Under the pieces are notes generated by a model, which saw only the letters and a list, made by a program, of their open reading frames with translations, was not told where the DNA came from and made no database searches. Source: Spirirestis rafaelensis WJT71-NPBG6 (lineage in GTDB: Bacteria > Cyanobacteriota > Cyanobacteriia > Cyanobacteriales > Nostocaceae). From it: DNA of 64,000 nucleotides. The position numbers and the translations under genes were made by a program. Location of the stretch: positions 1 through 64,000 of the forward strand of contig JAHHID010000026.1 of the NCBI GenBank assembly GCA_019359015.1. Reading direction: 5' to 3'. Within the stretch, counting starts at the first letter, position 1; the number at the start of each line of letters is the position of its first letter. Positions 36,539 through 45,783 of the stretch are shown piece by piece.

Positions 36539-38524
36539 ATGCTGATTTGCCCCCAGTGTAAATTTGAAAACTCTAATACCAACAAGTTCTGTCAAAACTG
36601 TGGCACGTCCTTAACGCAAAAGGTCTGCCCAAAATGCAGTAGCGCTGTGGCTGTGAATGCAGAACAATGTCAGAACTGCGGCACGGAATGCGGCACAATT
36701 TGGTGGGCAATTATTGCCAAGGAAGAGGCTTTTGTAGAAAAAATTGGCGAAAGTGAACCAGAAGTTGAGGAGACGGAAAAACAAAAAAATGATTCTTCGC
36801 TTCTTTCTTCTAACTTAATCGGCTTCTCTGAACTCCCAGTTGGTTCTTATTTAGACTCGCAAGAGCGCTATAAGCTGTTAGATCCGCTACCAGCAATGTC
36901 AGAATTTGCCGCTAATACTGAGGTGCTTGTAAGAGTTTTAGACTGCCAACCATATCAAGTTTCGCCCCTAGTGGCAATACTAGGAAATCAGCAAAACAGT
37001 TTGATTACGCCATCAACCCAAGCAGCCAGAATTCCTAGCCTCGCCAAACCTTACATTGCTTTGCAATCAGGGTCTCACCCAGAAATACCATCGATTCACG
37101 ATGCATGGCAGGAAAAAGACATACAGGTGGTACTCATTGAGAATCGCTCGGATTGGCAGCATTTAATCGAATTATGGCAAAATGAGACGGCAAGCCAGCT
37201 ACAAATATTACATTGGTTTTATCAGATGACCCAACTCTGGGCGTTATTAGAACCATTGAATTGTCGGCAAAGTCTGTTGCAGTTGTCGAATTTGCGATTG
37301 GATGAAGACCAGACGCTGGCACTACAAAAATTATACGTAGAAACAGATAGAAATAATTCGGCTGATTTGCCAGAAGATGCCCAAGAGCAACCTTTGACAA
37401 TTGAAGCTTTGGGACGTGTTTGGCAGGCGTTATTTAGACAGTCGCAACGAACTCAATCTGGCTCTGTGATACAGTTGTTGGGGGAGATTGAGTTAGGTAA
37501 CATTGAGACGATCGCTCAGTTGCGATCGCGTTTAGAGGCGATAGCAGCAGAATTGGAAGCATTCACAACCGGAACTGCAACTGACCCATACATAAATGAA
37601 TATACTCGATCGCCTACTATCCTCCAATTAGAGGACACAGAAGATACCACTGCCATAGACGATGATATGTCAACAGTGGTGCTGCCGATGCAGTTAATTA
37701 GCCTAGAAGATGCAGGACGCACGGATGTTGGGCGTCAACGCCAACACAATGAAGACTTTTTCGGTGTTGAAACCAAAATTAACAAATTAGAATTACCAAA
37801 AAACCGAGTTCTGCAAGCGCGAGGTTTATACATTCTCTGCGACGGAATGGGTGGACACGCTGGTGGCGAAGTTGCCAGTGAGTTGGCAGTTAACACCCTG
37901 CGGGAATACTTCCAAAAACATTGGCTTTCTGACCAGCTGCCAACTGAAGACAGCATCGCGGAAGCAGTACTTTTAGCAAATCAGGCAATTTACAATGTTA
38001 ATCAAGAAGATGCCCGTTCTGGCGTCGGTCGGATGGGCACTACCTTGGTAATGCTCTTAATCCAAGACACTCAAGCAGCAGTTGCTCATGTGGGGGATAG
38101 TCGTCTGTACAAGTTGACTCGCAAGCAAAAACTCAAACAAATAACCGTAGATCACGAAGTCGGTCAACGAGAAATTGCTCGTGGAGTAGAACCAAGTTTA
38201 GCTTACGCTCGCGCAGATGCTTATCAACTTACTCAAGCTCTTGGTCCACGGAACGAAAACTTGATCCATCCGGATGTGCAGTTTTTCAGCATCAATGAAG
38301 ATACACTCTTCATCCTCGCTTCGGACGGTTTATCAGATAATGATTTACTAGAAACTCATTTTTCTACTCATTTAGAACCGCTGCTCAGTTATGGCGCTAA
38401 CCTGGAACGCGGAGTCCGAGAGTTAATTGATTTGGCAAACCAACATAATGGTCATGACAACATTACTGCTGTACTCATCCGAGCAAAAGTCCGTCCTAAT
38501 GTCGAAACTCAAAAAAATGGTTAA
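36539..38524 (+). CDS. Zinc-ribbon PP2C-type Ser/Thr protein phosphatase
   Basis: 661 residues. The N-terminus has a double zinc ribbon with four CxxC pairs (CPQC, CQNC, CPKC, CQNC within residues 4-50). A middle part (about 95-350) resembles a degenerate kinase-like or regulatory domain but lacks catalytic motifs. The C-terminal PP2C domain (about 390-655) keeps all metal-binding motifs: GRTDVGRQRQHNEDFFG, LCDGMGGHAGGEVAS, GTTLVMLL, AHVGDSRLYK, ASDGLSDN and GHDNITAVLI. It removes phosphate from Ser/Thr of proteins. The kinase gene 121 bases downstream on the same strand shares the zinc-ribbon idea and is the obvious antagonist. Confidence 0.92.
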   Translation: MLICPQCKFENSNTNKFCQNCGTSLTQKVCPKCSSAVAVNAEQCQNCGTECGTIWWAIIAKEEAFVEKIGESEPEVEETEKQKNDSSLLSSNLIGFSELPVGSYLDSQERYKLLDPLPAMSEFAANTEVLVRVLDCQPYQVSPLVAILGNQQNSLITPSTQAARIPSLAKPYIALQSGSHPEIPSIHDAWQEKDIQVVLIENRSDWQHLIELWQNETASQLQILHWFYQMTQLWALLEPLNCRQSLLQLSNLRLDEDQTLALQKLYVETDRNNSADLPEDAQEQPLTIEALGRVWQALFRQSQRTQSGSVIQLLGEIELGNIETIAQLRSRLEAIAAELEAFTTGTATDPYINEYTRSPTILQLEDTEDTTAIDDDMSTVVLPMQLISLEDAGRTDVGRQRQHNEDFFGVETKINKLELPKNRVLQARGLYILCDGMGGHAGGEVASELAVNTLREYFQKHWLSDQLPTEDSIAEAVLLANQAIYNVNQEDARSGVGRMGTTLVMLLIQDTQAAVAHVGDSRLYKLTRKQKLKQITVDHEVGQREIARGVEPSLAYARADAYQLTQALGPRNENLIHPDVQFFSINEDTLFILASDGLSDNDLLETHFSTHLEPLLSYGANLERGVRELIDLANQHNGHDNITAVLIRAKVRPNVETQKNG

Positions 38525-38540
38525 AAGCTAGAAGTTAAGT

Positions 38541-38561
38541 AGAGACGTTCCGCCGGAACGT
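38541..38561. repeat. Hairpin repeat AGACGTTCC-GCC-GGAACGTCT
   Basis: A perfect 9-bp stem with a 3-base loop, 17 bases after the phosphatase stop. It belongs to the AGACG family seen at 8010-8034. It could weaken read-through into the kinase gene. Confidence 0.65.
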
Positions 38562-38645
38562 CTGTAGGGGGAAGTATGGAGTTTTTTATCAACTAGCATC
38601 TAACAACTAACAACCAACAACTACCAACTAACATTATTTTATATT

Positions 38646-39935
38646 GTGATTACTCTCACACTGTTAGAAGCGCAAGAAAAAACGCCAATAAAGCAGTGGT
38701 GCTTTGAAGACTGCTCCGTAATTAGGATTGGTCGAGCGGCAGATAATCACGTTGTTTTAACTGATAATTTGGTTTCTCGGTATCATCTAGAACTCAGGCA
38801 AATCAATTCTGGCAACAAGGGTGATTCCTGGCAGGTAATCAGTCAAGGCACAAATGGCACTTTCCTTAATAATATTTTGGTGACACAGAGTTTGCTGCCA
38901 GATAATTCATTGTTGCAATTGGCACAGCGCGGTCCACTACTGAAATTTGAAATTCAGCCAATAAAATCACCCGCTCCTAAATTAGCGGGGAAAGAAGTTG
39001 GCGGGGAAATCGAAGCAACTGCAAAGAGTTTTATAGAAGTGGTGTCAGCAAAAACTCCTGCAACATCACGCTCAACTTGCACCCATGAAGGTAATTCTCC
39101 TAAGAATCTATTTTGCGTCCGCTGTGGTCAACCGCTGACAGTAGAAAAGATAATTCGCTACTATCAGGTGTTGCGGACGCTCGGACAGGGAGGTATGGGA
39201 ACTACCTATCTAGCTTGGGATGCGGCTGGTTGGATTGCTGGATATCCGCAATTGCTGGTGTTAAAGCAAATGAATGCTGATATGGCGAAAATTGCCAAGG
39301 CTCAAGAATTATTTGAACGCGAGGCATATACTCTCAAATCCCTGAGCCATCCAGGAATTCCTAAGTATTACGACTTTTTTGTGGATAGCGGGAAAAAATA
39401 CCTGGCAATGGAATTAGTCCACGGTCAGGATTTGGAAAAACTAGTTTATAGCACTGGACCTGTCACCCCCAGTCGAGCGATCGCTTGGATGATTCAAACC
39501 TGCGACATATTAGATTACCTCCATAGGCAAGATCCACCACTCATTCACCGCGATATTAAACCTGCTAACCTGATGGTGCGAAGTTCTAATAATCAGATAG
39601 TGGTGCTGGATTTTGGCGCTGTGAAAGAAATTGGCACAACACCGGGTACTCGCATTGGTGCAGAAGGTTATTGCGCTCCCGAACAAGAGCGAGGACAACC
39701 CTTGACGCAATCCGATTTGTACGCGATTGGACCAACACTAATTTTTTTGCTTACAGCCGAAAATCCTTTTAAGTTTTATCGTCAGCGCGGTCGAAATTTC
39801 CGATTTGATTTGTCAAGCGTTCCCACTTTTACTCCCCAATTAAGAGAGGTTGTTGACCGCGTTACAGAACCACTGCCACGCGATCGCTTTCAAACAGCGA
39901 AGGAACTTGCTACGGCATTAGCTACTTGCCAATAG
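38646..39935 (+). CDS. FHA domain / zinc ribbon Ser/Thr protein kinase
   Basis: 429 residues from a GTG at 38646. FHA domain at about 1-105 (IRIGRAADNHVVLTDNLVSR, then YHLEL and TNGTFLNN), which binds phosphothreonine. A zinc-ribbon-like CTHEG..FCVRCGQPL at about 140-160. Kinase domain from about 170: glycine loop LGQGGMGTTYLAWD, Lys in LLVLKQM, catalytic HRDIKPANLM, DFGAVKEIG, and CAPEQERG. All catalytic residues are present. FHA together with kinase suggests docking on its own or a partner's phosphothreonine. It forms a kinase/phosphatase pair with the gene before it. No membrane helix, so cytoplasmic. Confidence 0.92.
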   Translation: MITLTLLEAQEKTPIKQWCFEDCSVIRIGRAADNHVVLTDNLVSRYHLELRQINSGNKGDSWQVISQGTNGTFLNNILVTQSLLPDNSLLQLAQRGPLLKFEIQPIKSPAPKLAGKEVGGEIEATAKSFIEVVSAKTPATSRSTCTHEGNSPKNLFCVRCGQPLTVEKIIRYYQVLRTLGQGGMGTTYLAWDAAGWIAGYPQLLVLKQMNADMAKIAKAQELFEREAYTLKSLSHPGIPKYYDFFVDSGKKYLAMELVHGQDLEKLVYSTGPVTPSRAIAWMIQTCDILDYLHRQDPPLIHRDIKPANLMVRSSNNQIVVLDFGAVKEIGTTPGTRIGAEGYCAPEQERGQPLTQSDLYAIGPTLIFLLTAENPFKFYRQRGRNFRFDLSSVPTFTPQLREVVDRVTEPLPRDRFQTAKELATALATCQ

Positions 39936-40025
39936 GGGGAGGGGAGGAGTGGGGGAGGGGAGGAGTGGAGGAGAGGGATAAATAAGGAAGCAAATTCTTC
40001 CTTGTCTCCCACTCTCCCACTCTCC
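39936..40025. repeat. GGGGAGGAGTGG-type low-complexity tract
   Basis: Repeated GGGGAGG and GGAGTGG units are followed by CTCCCACTCTCCCACTCTCC, so the two ends can pair. It lies between the convergent kinase and DUF4327 genes. Same class as 19686-19838. Confidence 0.55.
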
Positions 40026-40031
40026 TTATCC

Positions 40032-40259
40032 TTAGTCTGAGTCTTCGTCCCAAGCTTCTACTGCTAACAAATCGCCAATTGGGTCTTGCATAGTAAAGCC
40101 AAAATCTAGCAATTCCTGCTTCCAGTACTGCCATTCATTGCCGTAAAGCAAGGCGATTTTCCAAATGCTATCGGTTGGCTTGATGATTTTAGATTCTACG
40201 AGTGATTGCACGTTACGCTGCAATTTCACCATAGGGTGAATTACTTGCTGCTGAGTCAT
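40032..40259 (-). CDS. DUF4327 family protein
   Basis: 75 residues, the full length of this small cyanobacterial family. The features HPMVKLQRNVQSLVES, KPTDSIWKIALLYGNEWQYW and KQELLDFGFTMQDPI match the family as I remember it. Acidic C-terminus (AWDEDSD). Soluble, no known function, largely limited to cyanobacteria. It follows a G-rich repeat and is convergent with the kinase gene. Confidence 0.8.
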   Translation of the reverse strand: MTQQQVIHPMVKLQRNVQSLVESKIIKPTDSIWKIALLYGNEWQYWKQELLDFGFTMQDPIGDLLAVEAWDEDSD

Positions 40260-41217
40260 AGCCTCGAATGAATTCAGATTATGTATGGTAAATTCTTAAT
40301 CAAAACTGCTTTCCCTTGGGGGATTTTTGCCTATGCGTAGAGTTGTACTTTGGCAAAGCCAGTCTTAACTTCTTAACTCTACCATAACTAACTCTACTTG
40401 CGTTGTGATGATTTCGGTTTTGTACGGTAATCAACACCTAAAAACTCAAATACCCCATAGCAGTCGTTGTAGACACCGATCAAAAAAATTAGCCGTCCTA
40501 AGACTTGCAGATATAGCAATTGTGAGGACGGCTAGTAAGACTTTATTCTTTCTAGTAATCAAGGAAGTGTGTGATAAGCAATTTATATCACAAGGGGTTT
40601 TAGGAAATTTTTGAGTAATGGTAAACTTTGCAGTCGCCTGGAAATATTTACCGCCTCTTTGAGTGAAACGTTATTTACGATACCGCAAATATTCAGGGTT
40701 GGAGTAACTAACCGGACATTTTTATCTAAATGTAATATTTTTTATTGTGACGAAGTCGCAAAGGCAAACTAGAAACAGCAGTTTTCTGCTCTTGTAACTA
40801 TGGTACTAAAAATAATTCTACATCAACTGCCGATCGCTTTATTTTTTTATTACACCATCAGAAGTAATAATTTAAGGCTTGCAGAGCGATCGCTCTTTAC
40901 CGACAGCTTGAGCCGAAAAACGCCCAAATAAACTCACGGTAAGCATTATAGACCAGCGTGACCGCAAAATACTTTTCCCTGGCGGATTAGCACCAGAAAT
41001 TTTTAGGACAAATGTTAGTTCCTAAGTTGTCGATGGGTATCCTGAGCATGGCAATTACTGATGAGAGCGGATCGATTTCATTAAGAAAGATTTTGCTCTT
41101 GTCTGCTAGATGCGCTCTTTATAGCACTACATATATTTACTATTCAGTCAATCAGTAAATAGTAGTAGTTTTTGCGAAACCAAAATTAGTTAAGTTCCTA
41201 CAGCAAGCAGTTCAAAG
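40260..41217. other. Long non-coding region with one inverted repeat
   Basis: About 960 bases with no credible gene; the one moderate frame (40405-40614) has no family character. A 10-bp inverted repeat TAGCCGTCCT (about 40490) / AGGACGGCTA (about 40525) with an A-run before it could be a terminator or part of a small RNA. The region just before 41218 probably holds the promoter of the TPR protein. Confidence 0.5.
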
Positions 41218-41607
41218 ATGGCTATTTCTGAAAAAGAATACATGATGGCACGGATGAAGCGATCGCAGCGTCTGCAAAAGATTGTTGGATTCGTCTCTAT
41301 AATCTCCTTCGCGGGTTCTACAGCGTTTGCGGTGATTCCTGCACTGCAACAGGCTAATCACAAACCCCAGTCAGCAACTGCGTCTGTTGAGTCTTCATTA
41401 CAACAACAGGCACGGGGTTTTGAGTTGGTTTTGCAACGGGAACCAAAAAACCAAGTGGCTTTAGAGGGGTTAGTAAATGCGAGGCTACAGCTAAAAGATG
41501 TTAAAGGTGCTGTTGAACCGTTAGAGAAACTGGTAAAACTGCAACCTGAACGGAAAGATTATCAAGCTTTATTAGAGCAGATGAAGAAACAAGTAGGAAA
41601 GAGCTAA
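41218..41607 (+). CDS. Membrane-anchored TPR-like small protein
   Basis: 129 residues with one membrane helix (about 22-42, [20 protein letters not shown]) and a C-terminal part with about two TPR-like units ([20 protein letters not shown], then [20 protein letters not shown]). Most likely a cytoplasmic-anchored or periplasmic adaptor. ATG at 41218; another in-frame ATG at codon 9 or 12 is possible. It lies 56 bases upstream of the large glycosyltransferase gene on the same strand, so co-transcription is plausible. Confidence 0.75.
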   Translation: MAISEKEYMMARMKRSQRLQKIVGFVSIISFAGSTAFAVIPALQQANHKPQSATASVESSLQQQARGFELVLQREPKNQVALEGLVNARLQLKDVKGAVEPLEKLVKLQPERKDYQALLEQMKKQVGKS

Positions 41608-41663
41608 GAGCGATCGCCCTTAGAGTTGTTAGTTGGAAAAAAATTTAACTTTAACCAGACCTT

Positions 41664-44444
41664 ATGGAAAGCAATAATAATTCATTTAAGCTCCACCTTG
41701 GATGTGGAATCAATATAAAAGAAGGATACTTTAACATTGACCAACATGTTTCTGCTCCTAGCATCATCAAGATGGATATTTTTAACCTTTCTATTGATGA
41801 TGATGTTGTAGATGAAATTTTCACAGAGCATATGTTAGAGCATCTCAGCAAATATGAGGTGCCATTAGCATTGAAAGAATGGGCAAGAGTTTTGAAGCCT
41901 GATGCTAAATTGATCATGAATTTGCCAAATCTTGAGTGGTGCTTGCAGCAATGGTTAGCCAAGCCAGAAGAAGAGCGCTGGGGCTGGCAATTAGATACTA
42001 TTTTCGGCTTGCAGACTCATACTGGAGAATTTCATAAAACAGGCTTTACTGAAATGCGTTTGCGCCGACTACTAGCAGGTGCAGGTTTTAGACAAATTAA
42101 AATTAATGAATACTGGTCGCATGGGCAAAGTTGCTTTTGGGTCGAAGCTAGTAAAACTATACTATCAAATGAACAGAATGTAGTGGTAAAAATTCAGTTT
42201 TGTAAAGATGAGCAGAGTGTAACTACTATTGACAGTAATCAATCGCATACAAATGAAAACTATACCTTAAAAAATATAATACATGAGCGTCATTCAAAAA
42301 AAAACCAACTTTTTGAAGAGGAATATAAACAAACAAAACATATTAGACTTGCAAGTATAGTTATACCTTGGTGGGATCATACTGAATTATTAGATATATG
42401 GAAGCCTAATCTTGAACATTTGAAAGATGCGGAAATAATTTTTGTTGATAATGGTAGTCAGCCACAAGGCAAATTGGCATTGCAGGAATTTTGCCATCAA
42501 CACAATATTAAACTCATCCGAAACGAGGAAAACCGGGGATTTGCCGCAGGTAACAATCAAGGTGCAGAGGTGGCTACAGGAGAGTATATCTTGTTCTTAA
42601 ACAATGATGTGCAAGTTTTAAATTTTCCACTTGAAAGCCTATGCAATCTAGCTATAAATGGTATAGCTGGTCCCGGTCTAATGCAAAATGAGCTAGGTGA
42701 AAGTTATATAGAAGGATGGGCATTATGCATTAAAAATTCTACCCTAAAAGCCTTAGGAGGTTGGTGTGAAGATTATGGTCCAGGCTATTGGGATGATGTA
42801 GATTTGTGCTATAGGGCAAAATTAGCAGGATACTCGCTGATACCTATTCCTCAAATTGAAAACTTGATGCGACATAAACAAAATACTACTGGCAGGGATG
42901 GACGTCTCGATCAGAGAGCTTTACATATTCGTAATAGAGGAATTTTTGCGAGAAAACATTATTCAACACATCCAAAGATTATTGTTGATGGAGTATTTTT
43001 TCAACTCTACAAAACTGGTATTGCTCGTGTCTGGAAATCATTGATCGAAGAATGGGTAAACAATGGCTTTGCGAAGCATATTGTTGTACTTGACCGCGCT
43101 GGAACTGCTCCCAAAATTCCTGGAGTAAGATATCGACTTATACCAGCTTATGATTACAAAAATACTGATGCCGATCGCGAAATATTACAGCAAGTGTGCG
43201 ATGAAGAAGCTGCTGATTTATTTATCTCTAGCTACTACACTACCCCGACGACAACATCTTCTGTATTCATGGCATATGACATGATTCCAGAAGTTATGGG
43301 ATGGGATATGAATAATCCCATGTGGCAAGTAAAACATCAAGCTATTCAAAATGCATCTACCTATTTAGCAATTTCTGAAAATACAGCGCGTGATTTAGTA
43401 AGGTTTTTCCCAGAAATACCTTTAGAATCAGTAAAAGTTGCTCTTTGTGGTGTGACAGGTAATTTTTCACCAGCTAGTCAAGAAGAACTTAATAGTTTTA
43501 AAATAAAGTACGGCATTTCCAAGCCTTACTTTATGATAGTAAGCATTGGCGGTTATAAAAATACTATTTTATTTTTAGAGGCTTTTGCTAAACTTTACAG
43601 CAAACAGGCATTTGATATTGTCTGTACAGGTGGTGGCTTACTCGATGAACAATTAAGAGCATATACATCGGGTAGTACTGTCCATATGCTGCAACTTAGT
43701 GATGAAGAATTAAAAATAGCTTATTCTGGTGCTGTTGCGCTGGTTTATCCTTCTAAATATGAAGGTTTTGGTTTGCCAGTTTTAGAAGCGATCGCTTGTG
43801 GATGTCCAGTCATAACTTGCCCAAATGCATCGATTCCAGAAGTTGCCGGTAAAGCCGCATTATATGTGCAAGATAATGATATTGAAGAGATGGCAAATGC
43901 ATTGTGTGAAGTACAAAAGCCATCTGTTCGCAACTCGTTAATTGCTGCGGGTTTGGAACAAGCGAAAAAGTTTTCTTGGTCAAATATGGCGAAAGTAGTT
44001 AGTTCTACCTTAATTAACACTACCCTTTTGTCATTAAATCTCAGAGAAATTAATTTAATTGTATTTCCAGATTGGTCACAGCCAGAAGAATCACTCGGTT
44101 TAGAATTGGAAAAACTGATTAGCGCGATCGCAACTCATCCCGATAGCCAAAAAATCACTTTGCTTATTGATACTAGTGGCATTTCTAGTGAAGATGCTGA
44201 ACTTTTGCTATCTGGTGTGACAATGAATCTGCTGATGGAAGAAGGTTTAGATATAACAGAAGGGCTGGAAATTTCTTTAATTAGTAACTTGGCTGATATT
44301 CAGTGGGAAGCTTTGCTATCTCGCATTCAAGCGAGAATTGTTTTGGAATGTGAAAATAAACAAGCGATCGCACAAGTAAAAGCAGACAATCTTCCATCCT
44401 ACAATTTGGATTACTTCAATAGTCTTACAACCTCTGCATTGTAA
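41664..44444 (+). CDS. Methyltransferase / GT2 / GT4 fusion protein
   Basis: 926 residues with three enzyme domains in a row. Residues about 8-165 form a SAM-dependent methyltransferase (LHLGCGINIKEGYFNID, EHMLEHLSKYE, NLPNLEWC). About 228-430 is a GT-A glycosyltransferase of family 2 (SIVIPWWDHTELL, FVDNGSQPQGK, NRGFAAGNNQGA, FLNNDV). About 445-790 is a GT-B family 4 transferase (FFQLYKTGIARVWKS, SIGGYKNTILFLEA, LVYPSKYEGFGLPVLEAIACG). A C-terminal tail of about 130 residues is unassigned. Such fusions decorate surface glycans or glycoproteins. It is convergent with the SPINDLY-like gene, with a shared terminator between. Confidence 0.9.
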   Translation: MESNNNSFKLHLGCGINIKEGYFNIDQHVSAPSIIKMDIFNLSIDDDVVDEIFTEHMLEHLSKYEVPLALKEWARVLKPDAKLIMNLPNLEWCLQQWLAKPEEERWGWQLDTIFGLQTHTGEFHKTGFTEMRLRRLLAGAGFRQIKINEYWSHGQSCFWVEASKTILSNEQNVVVKIQFCKDEQSVTTIDSNQSHTNENYTLKNIIHERHSKKNQLFEEEYKQTKHIRLASIVIPWWDHTELLDIWKPNLEHLKDAEIIFVDNGSQPQGKLALQEFCHQHNIKLIRNEENRGFAAGNNQGAEVATGEYILFLNNDVQVLNFPLESLCNLAINGIAGPGLMQNELGESYIEGWALCIKNSTLKALGGWCEDYGPGYWDDVDLCYRAKLAGYSLIPIPQIENLMRHKQNTTGRDGRLDQRALHIRNRGIFARKHYSTHPKIIVDGVFFQLYKTGIARVWKSLIEEWVNNGFAKHIVVLDRAGTAPKIPGVRYRLIPAYDYKNTDADREILQQVCDEEAADLFISSYYTTPTTTSSVFMAYDMIPEVMGWDMNNPMWQVKHQAIQNASTYLAISENTARDLVRFFPEIPLESVKVALCGVTGNFSPASQEELNSFKIKYGISKPYFMIVSIGGYKNTILFLEAFAKLYSKQAFDIVCTGGGLLDEQLRAYTSGSTVHMLQLSDEELKIAYSGAVALVYPSKYEGFGLPVLEAIACGCPVITCPNASIPEVAGKAALYVQDNDIEEMANALCEVQKPSVRNSLIAAGLEQAKKFSWSNMAKVVSSTLINTTLLSLNLREINLIVFPDWSQPEESLGLELEKLISAIATHPDSQKITLLIDTSGISSEDAELLLSGVTMNLLMEEGLDITEGLEISLISNLADIQWEALLSRIQARIVLECENKQAIAQVKADNLPSYNLDYFNSLTTSAL

Positions 44445-44467
44445 AGGGTGAGCCATTAATAAACTAC

Positions 44468-44504
44468 AAAAATAAGAGCATCACTCGTGGATGCTCTTAT
44501 TTTT
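44468..44504. terminator. Bidirectional Rho-independent terminator
   Basis: A perfect 15-bp stem (AAAAATAAGAGCATC 44468-44482 with GATGCTCTTATTTTT 44490-44504) and a 7-base loop, with A/T runs on both sides. It sits 24 bases after the glycosyltransferase stop and 20 bases after the SPINDLY-like stop, so it can serve both. Confidence 0.9.
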
Positions 44505-44523
44505 AAGGCTCTAAAAATAGCTA

Positions 44524-45714
44524 TCAGCCTTTAATATACCTTTGCCACATTTGCTCGTATGCATTCTCCATCTCAAGAGTAAATTGCTTCGCATTCCAAA
44601 GTGGTGCAGTTTGCCGCGATGCTTTGAGTTTCCAGGCAATTTGTTGTCGCAAAGCCTCATCTTTACCTAACCGCACACCCCACTCTACATATTGTTCATC
44701 AGTCCAGGCAATACCTTCTGTAATACCTGCATTCTTCATCATCGTGTAGCTGTTACGAGCTGCAAATTGCTCACCCACCCGCGTCACTAAAGGAATACCC
44801 ATCCACAAAGTTTCTAGAGTTGTCGTAGCTCCATTGTAGGGGTAGGTATCTAATACAACATCCGCAATCCCTAAATTTGCTCGGTGAACGGCTTCAAAAG
44901 CAACATCAGGGAGGAATCGCAGGCGATTATAATCTACGCCTTCTTCCTCTGTCAACTGAGTAAAGAAACGTTTGATAGATTCTTCATCAGCCGTACCTTT
45001 AATTAAAAAGTAACTATTTGGGACTTCTTTAAGAATCCTTAATTGCAATCGTGCTGTATCTGGATGTCTTTTAAAGCCGCGTTGAGCACACAGATACACC
45101 ACAGCATCATCGGGGATATCTAATTGAGAACGACGTATTGTCGGTACATTCACTTCAAAACCATCTACAGCTATATAAGTTTCAGGTAAACGCCAAATTT
45201 TTTCGCTGTAGTATTCCTGAGCCGATTCTGGTAAAACATAAGGGTCGGCAATAAAGTAATCAATCGTTGGAATTCCAGAAGCATCCCAACCCAACCAAGT
45301 TACTTGAATTGGTGCAGGTTTCTGCGCCAATATTTCACAACTAGTGTCTATTGTGATGCTATCTAAATCAACTAGGATATCAATTTCGTCTTCAAAAATT
45401 TGTTTCGCGACTTCAAAAACATTATTGCAATAGTAAGCTTTGTTAACTTGATTTATATACCATTGATGTAATGGATCAAAAGCAGGTTTACTATTAACAA
45501 AATAAGTATTAATTGTAAATTTATCTTGGTCATGATGATGGAAAAGCCATCGAGCTAACCAGCCAACAGAATGACTTTTGAGACAATGAGATAAGTAACC
45601 AATTTTTAATTTTTTAGTACTCAAATCTAGATTTTTCCGCTGTAAATTACCCTGACGATATAACTCTACTTGCTCATGAGCATAACTTTTCGTATTTGCT
45701 TGGCAAAGCTGCAT
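44524..45714 (-). CDS. SPINDLY/OGT-like glycosyltransferase (GT41), C-terminal part of a split gene
   Basis: 396 residues from the first ATG. This is the catalytic part of a family 41 O-GlcNAc-transferase-like protein: KIGYLSHCLKSHSVGWLARW, DILVDLDSITIDTS, APIQVTWLGWDASGIPTIDYF, YLCAQRGFKRHPDTARLQL, LDTYPYNGATTTLETLWMGIP and RVGEQFAARNSYTMM. All look intact. The same frame continues upstream without a break to a TAA at 45786-45784, beyond which lies the TPR part (45784-46755). The intervening 23 codons (NANFFTPYFKDEPKKTREIQ...) read as coding sequence. One ancestral gene was evidently cut by a nonsense codon. An independent short product from the ATG may or may not be made. Confidence 0.82.
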   Translation of the reverse strand: MQLCQANTKSYAHEQVELYRQGNLQRKNLDLSTKKLKIGYLSHCLKSHSVGWLARWLFHHHDQDKFTINTYFVNSKPAFDPLHQWYINQVNKAYYCNNVFEVAKQIFEDEIDILVDLDSITIDTSCEILAQKPAPIQVTWLGWDASGIPTIDYFIADPYVLPESAQEYYSEKIWRLPETYIAVDGFEVNVPTIRRSQLDIPDDAVVYLCAQRGFKRHPDTARLQLRILKEVPNSYFLIKGTADEESIKRFFTQLTEEEGVDYNRLRFLPDVAFEAVHRANLGIADVVLDTYPYNGATTTLETLWMGIPLVTRVGEQFAARNSYTMMKNAGITEGIAWTDEQYVEWGVRLGKDEALRQQIAWKLKASRQTAPLWNAKQFTLEMENAYEQMWQRYIKG

Positions 45715-45783
45715 TAATTGATTTTGTATTTCTCTTGTTTTTTTTGGCTCATCTTTAAAATAAGGTGTAAAAAAATTTGCGTT

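Noticed and set aside
40405-40614. A 69-residue plus-strand gene
   Set aside because: Composition is unlike proteins, the frame spans an inverted repeat, and no start signal is evident.
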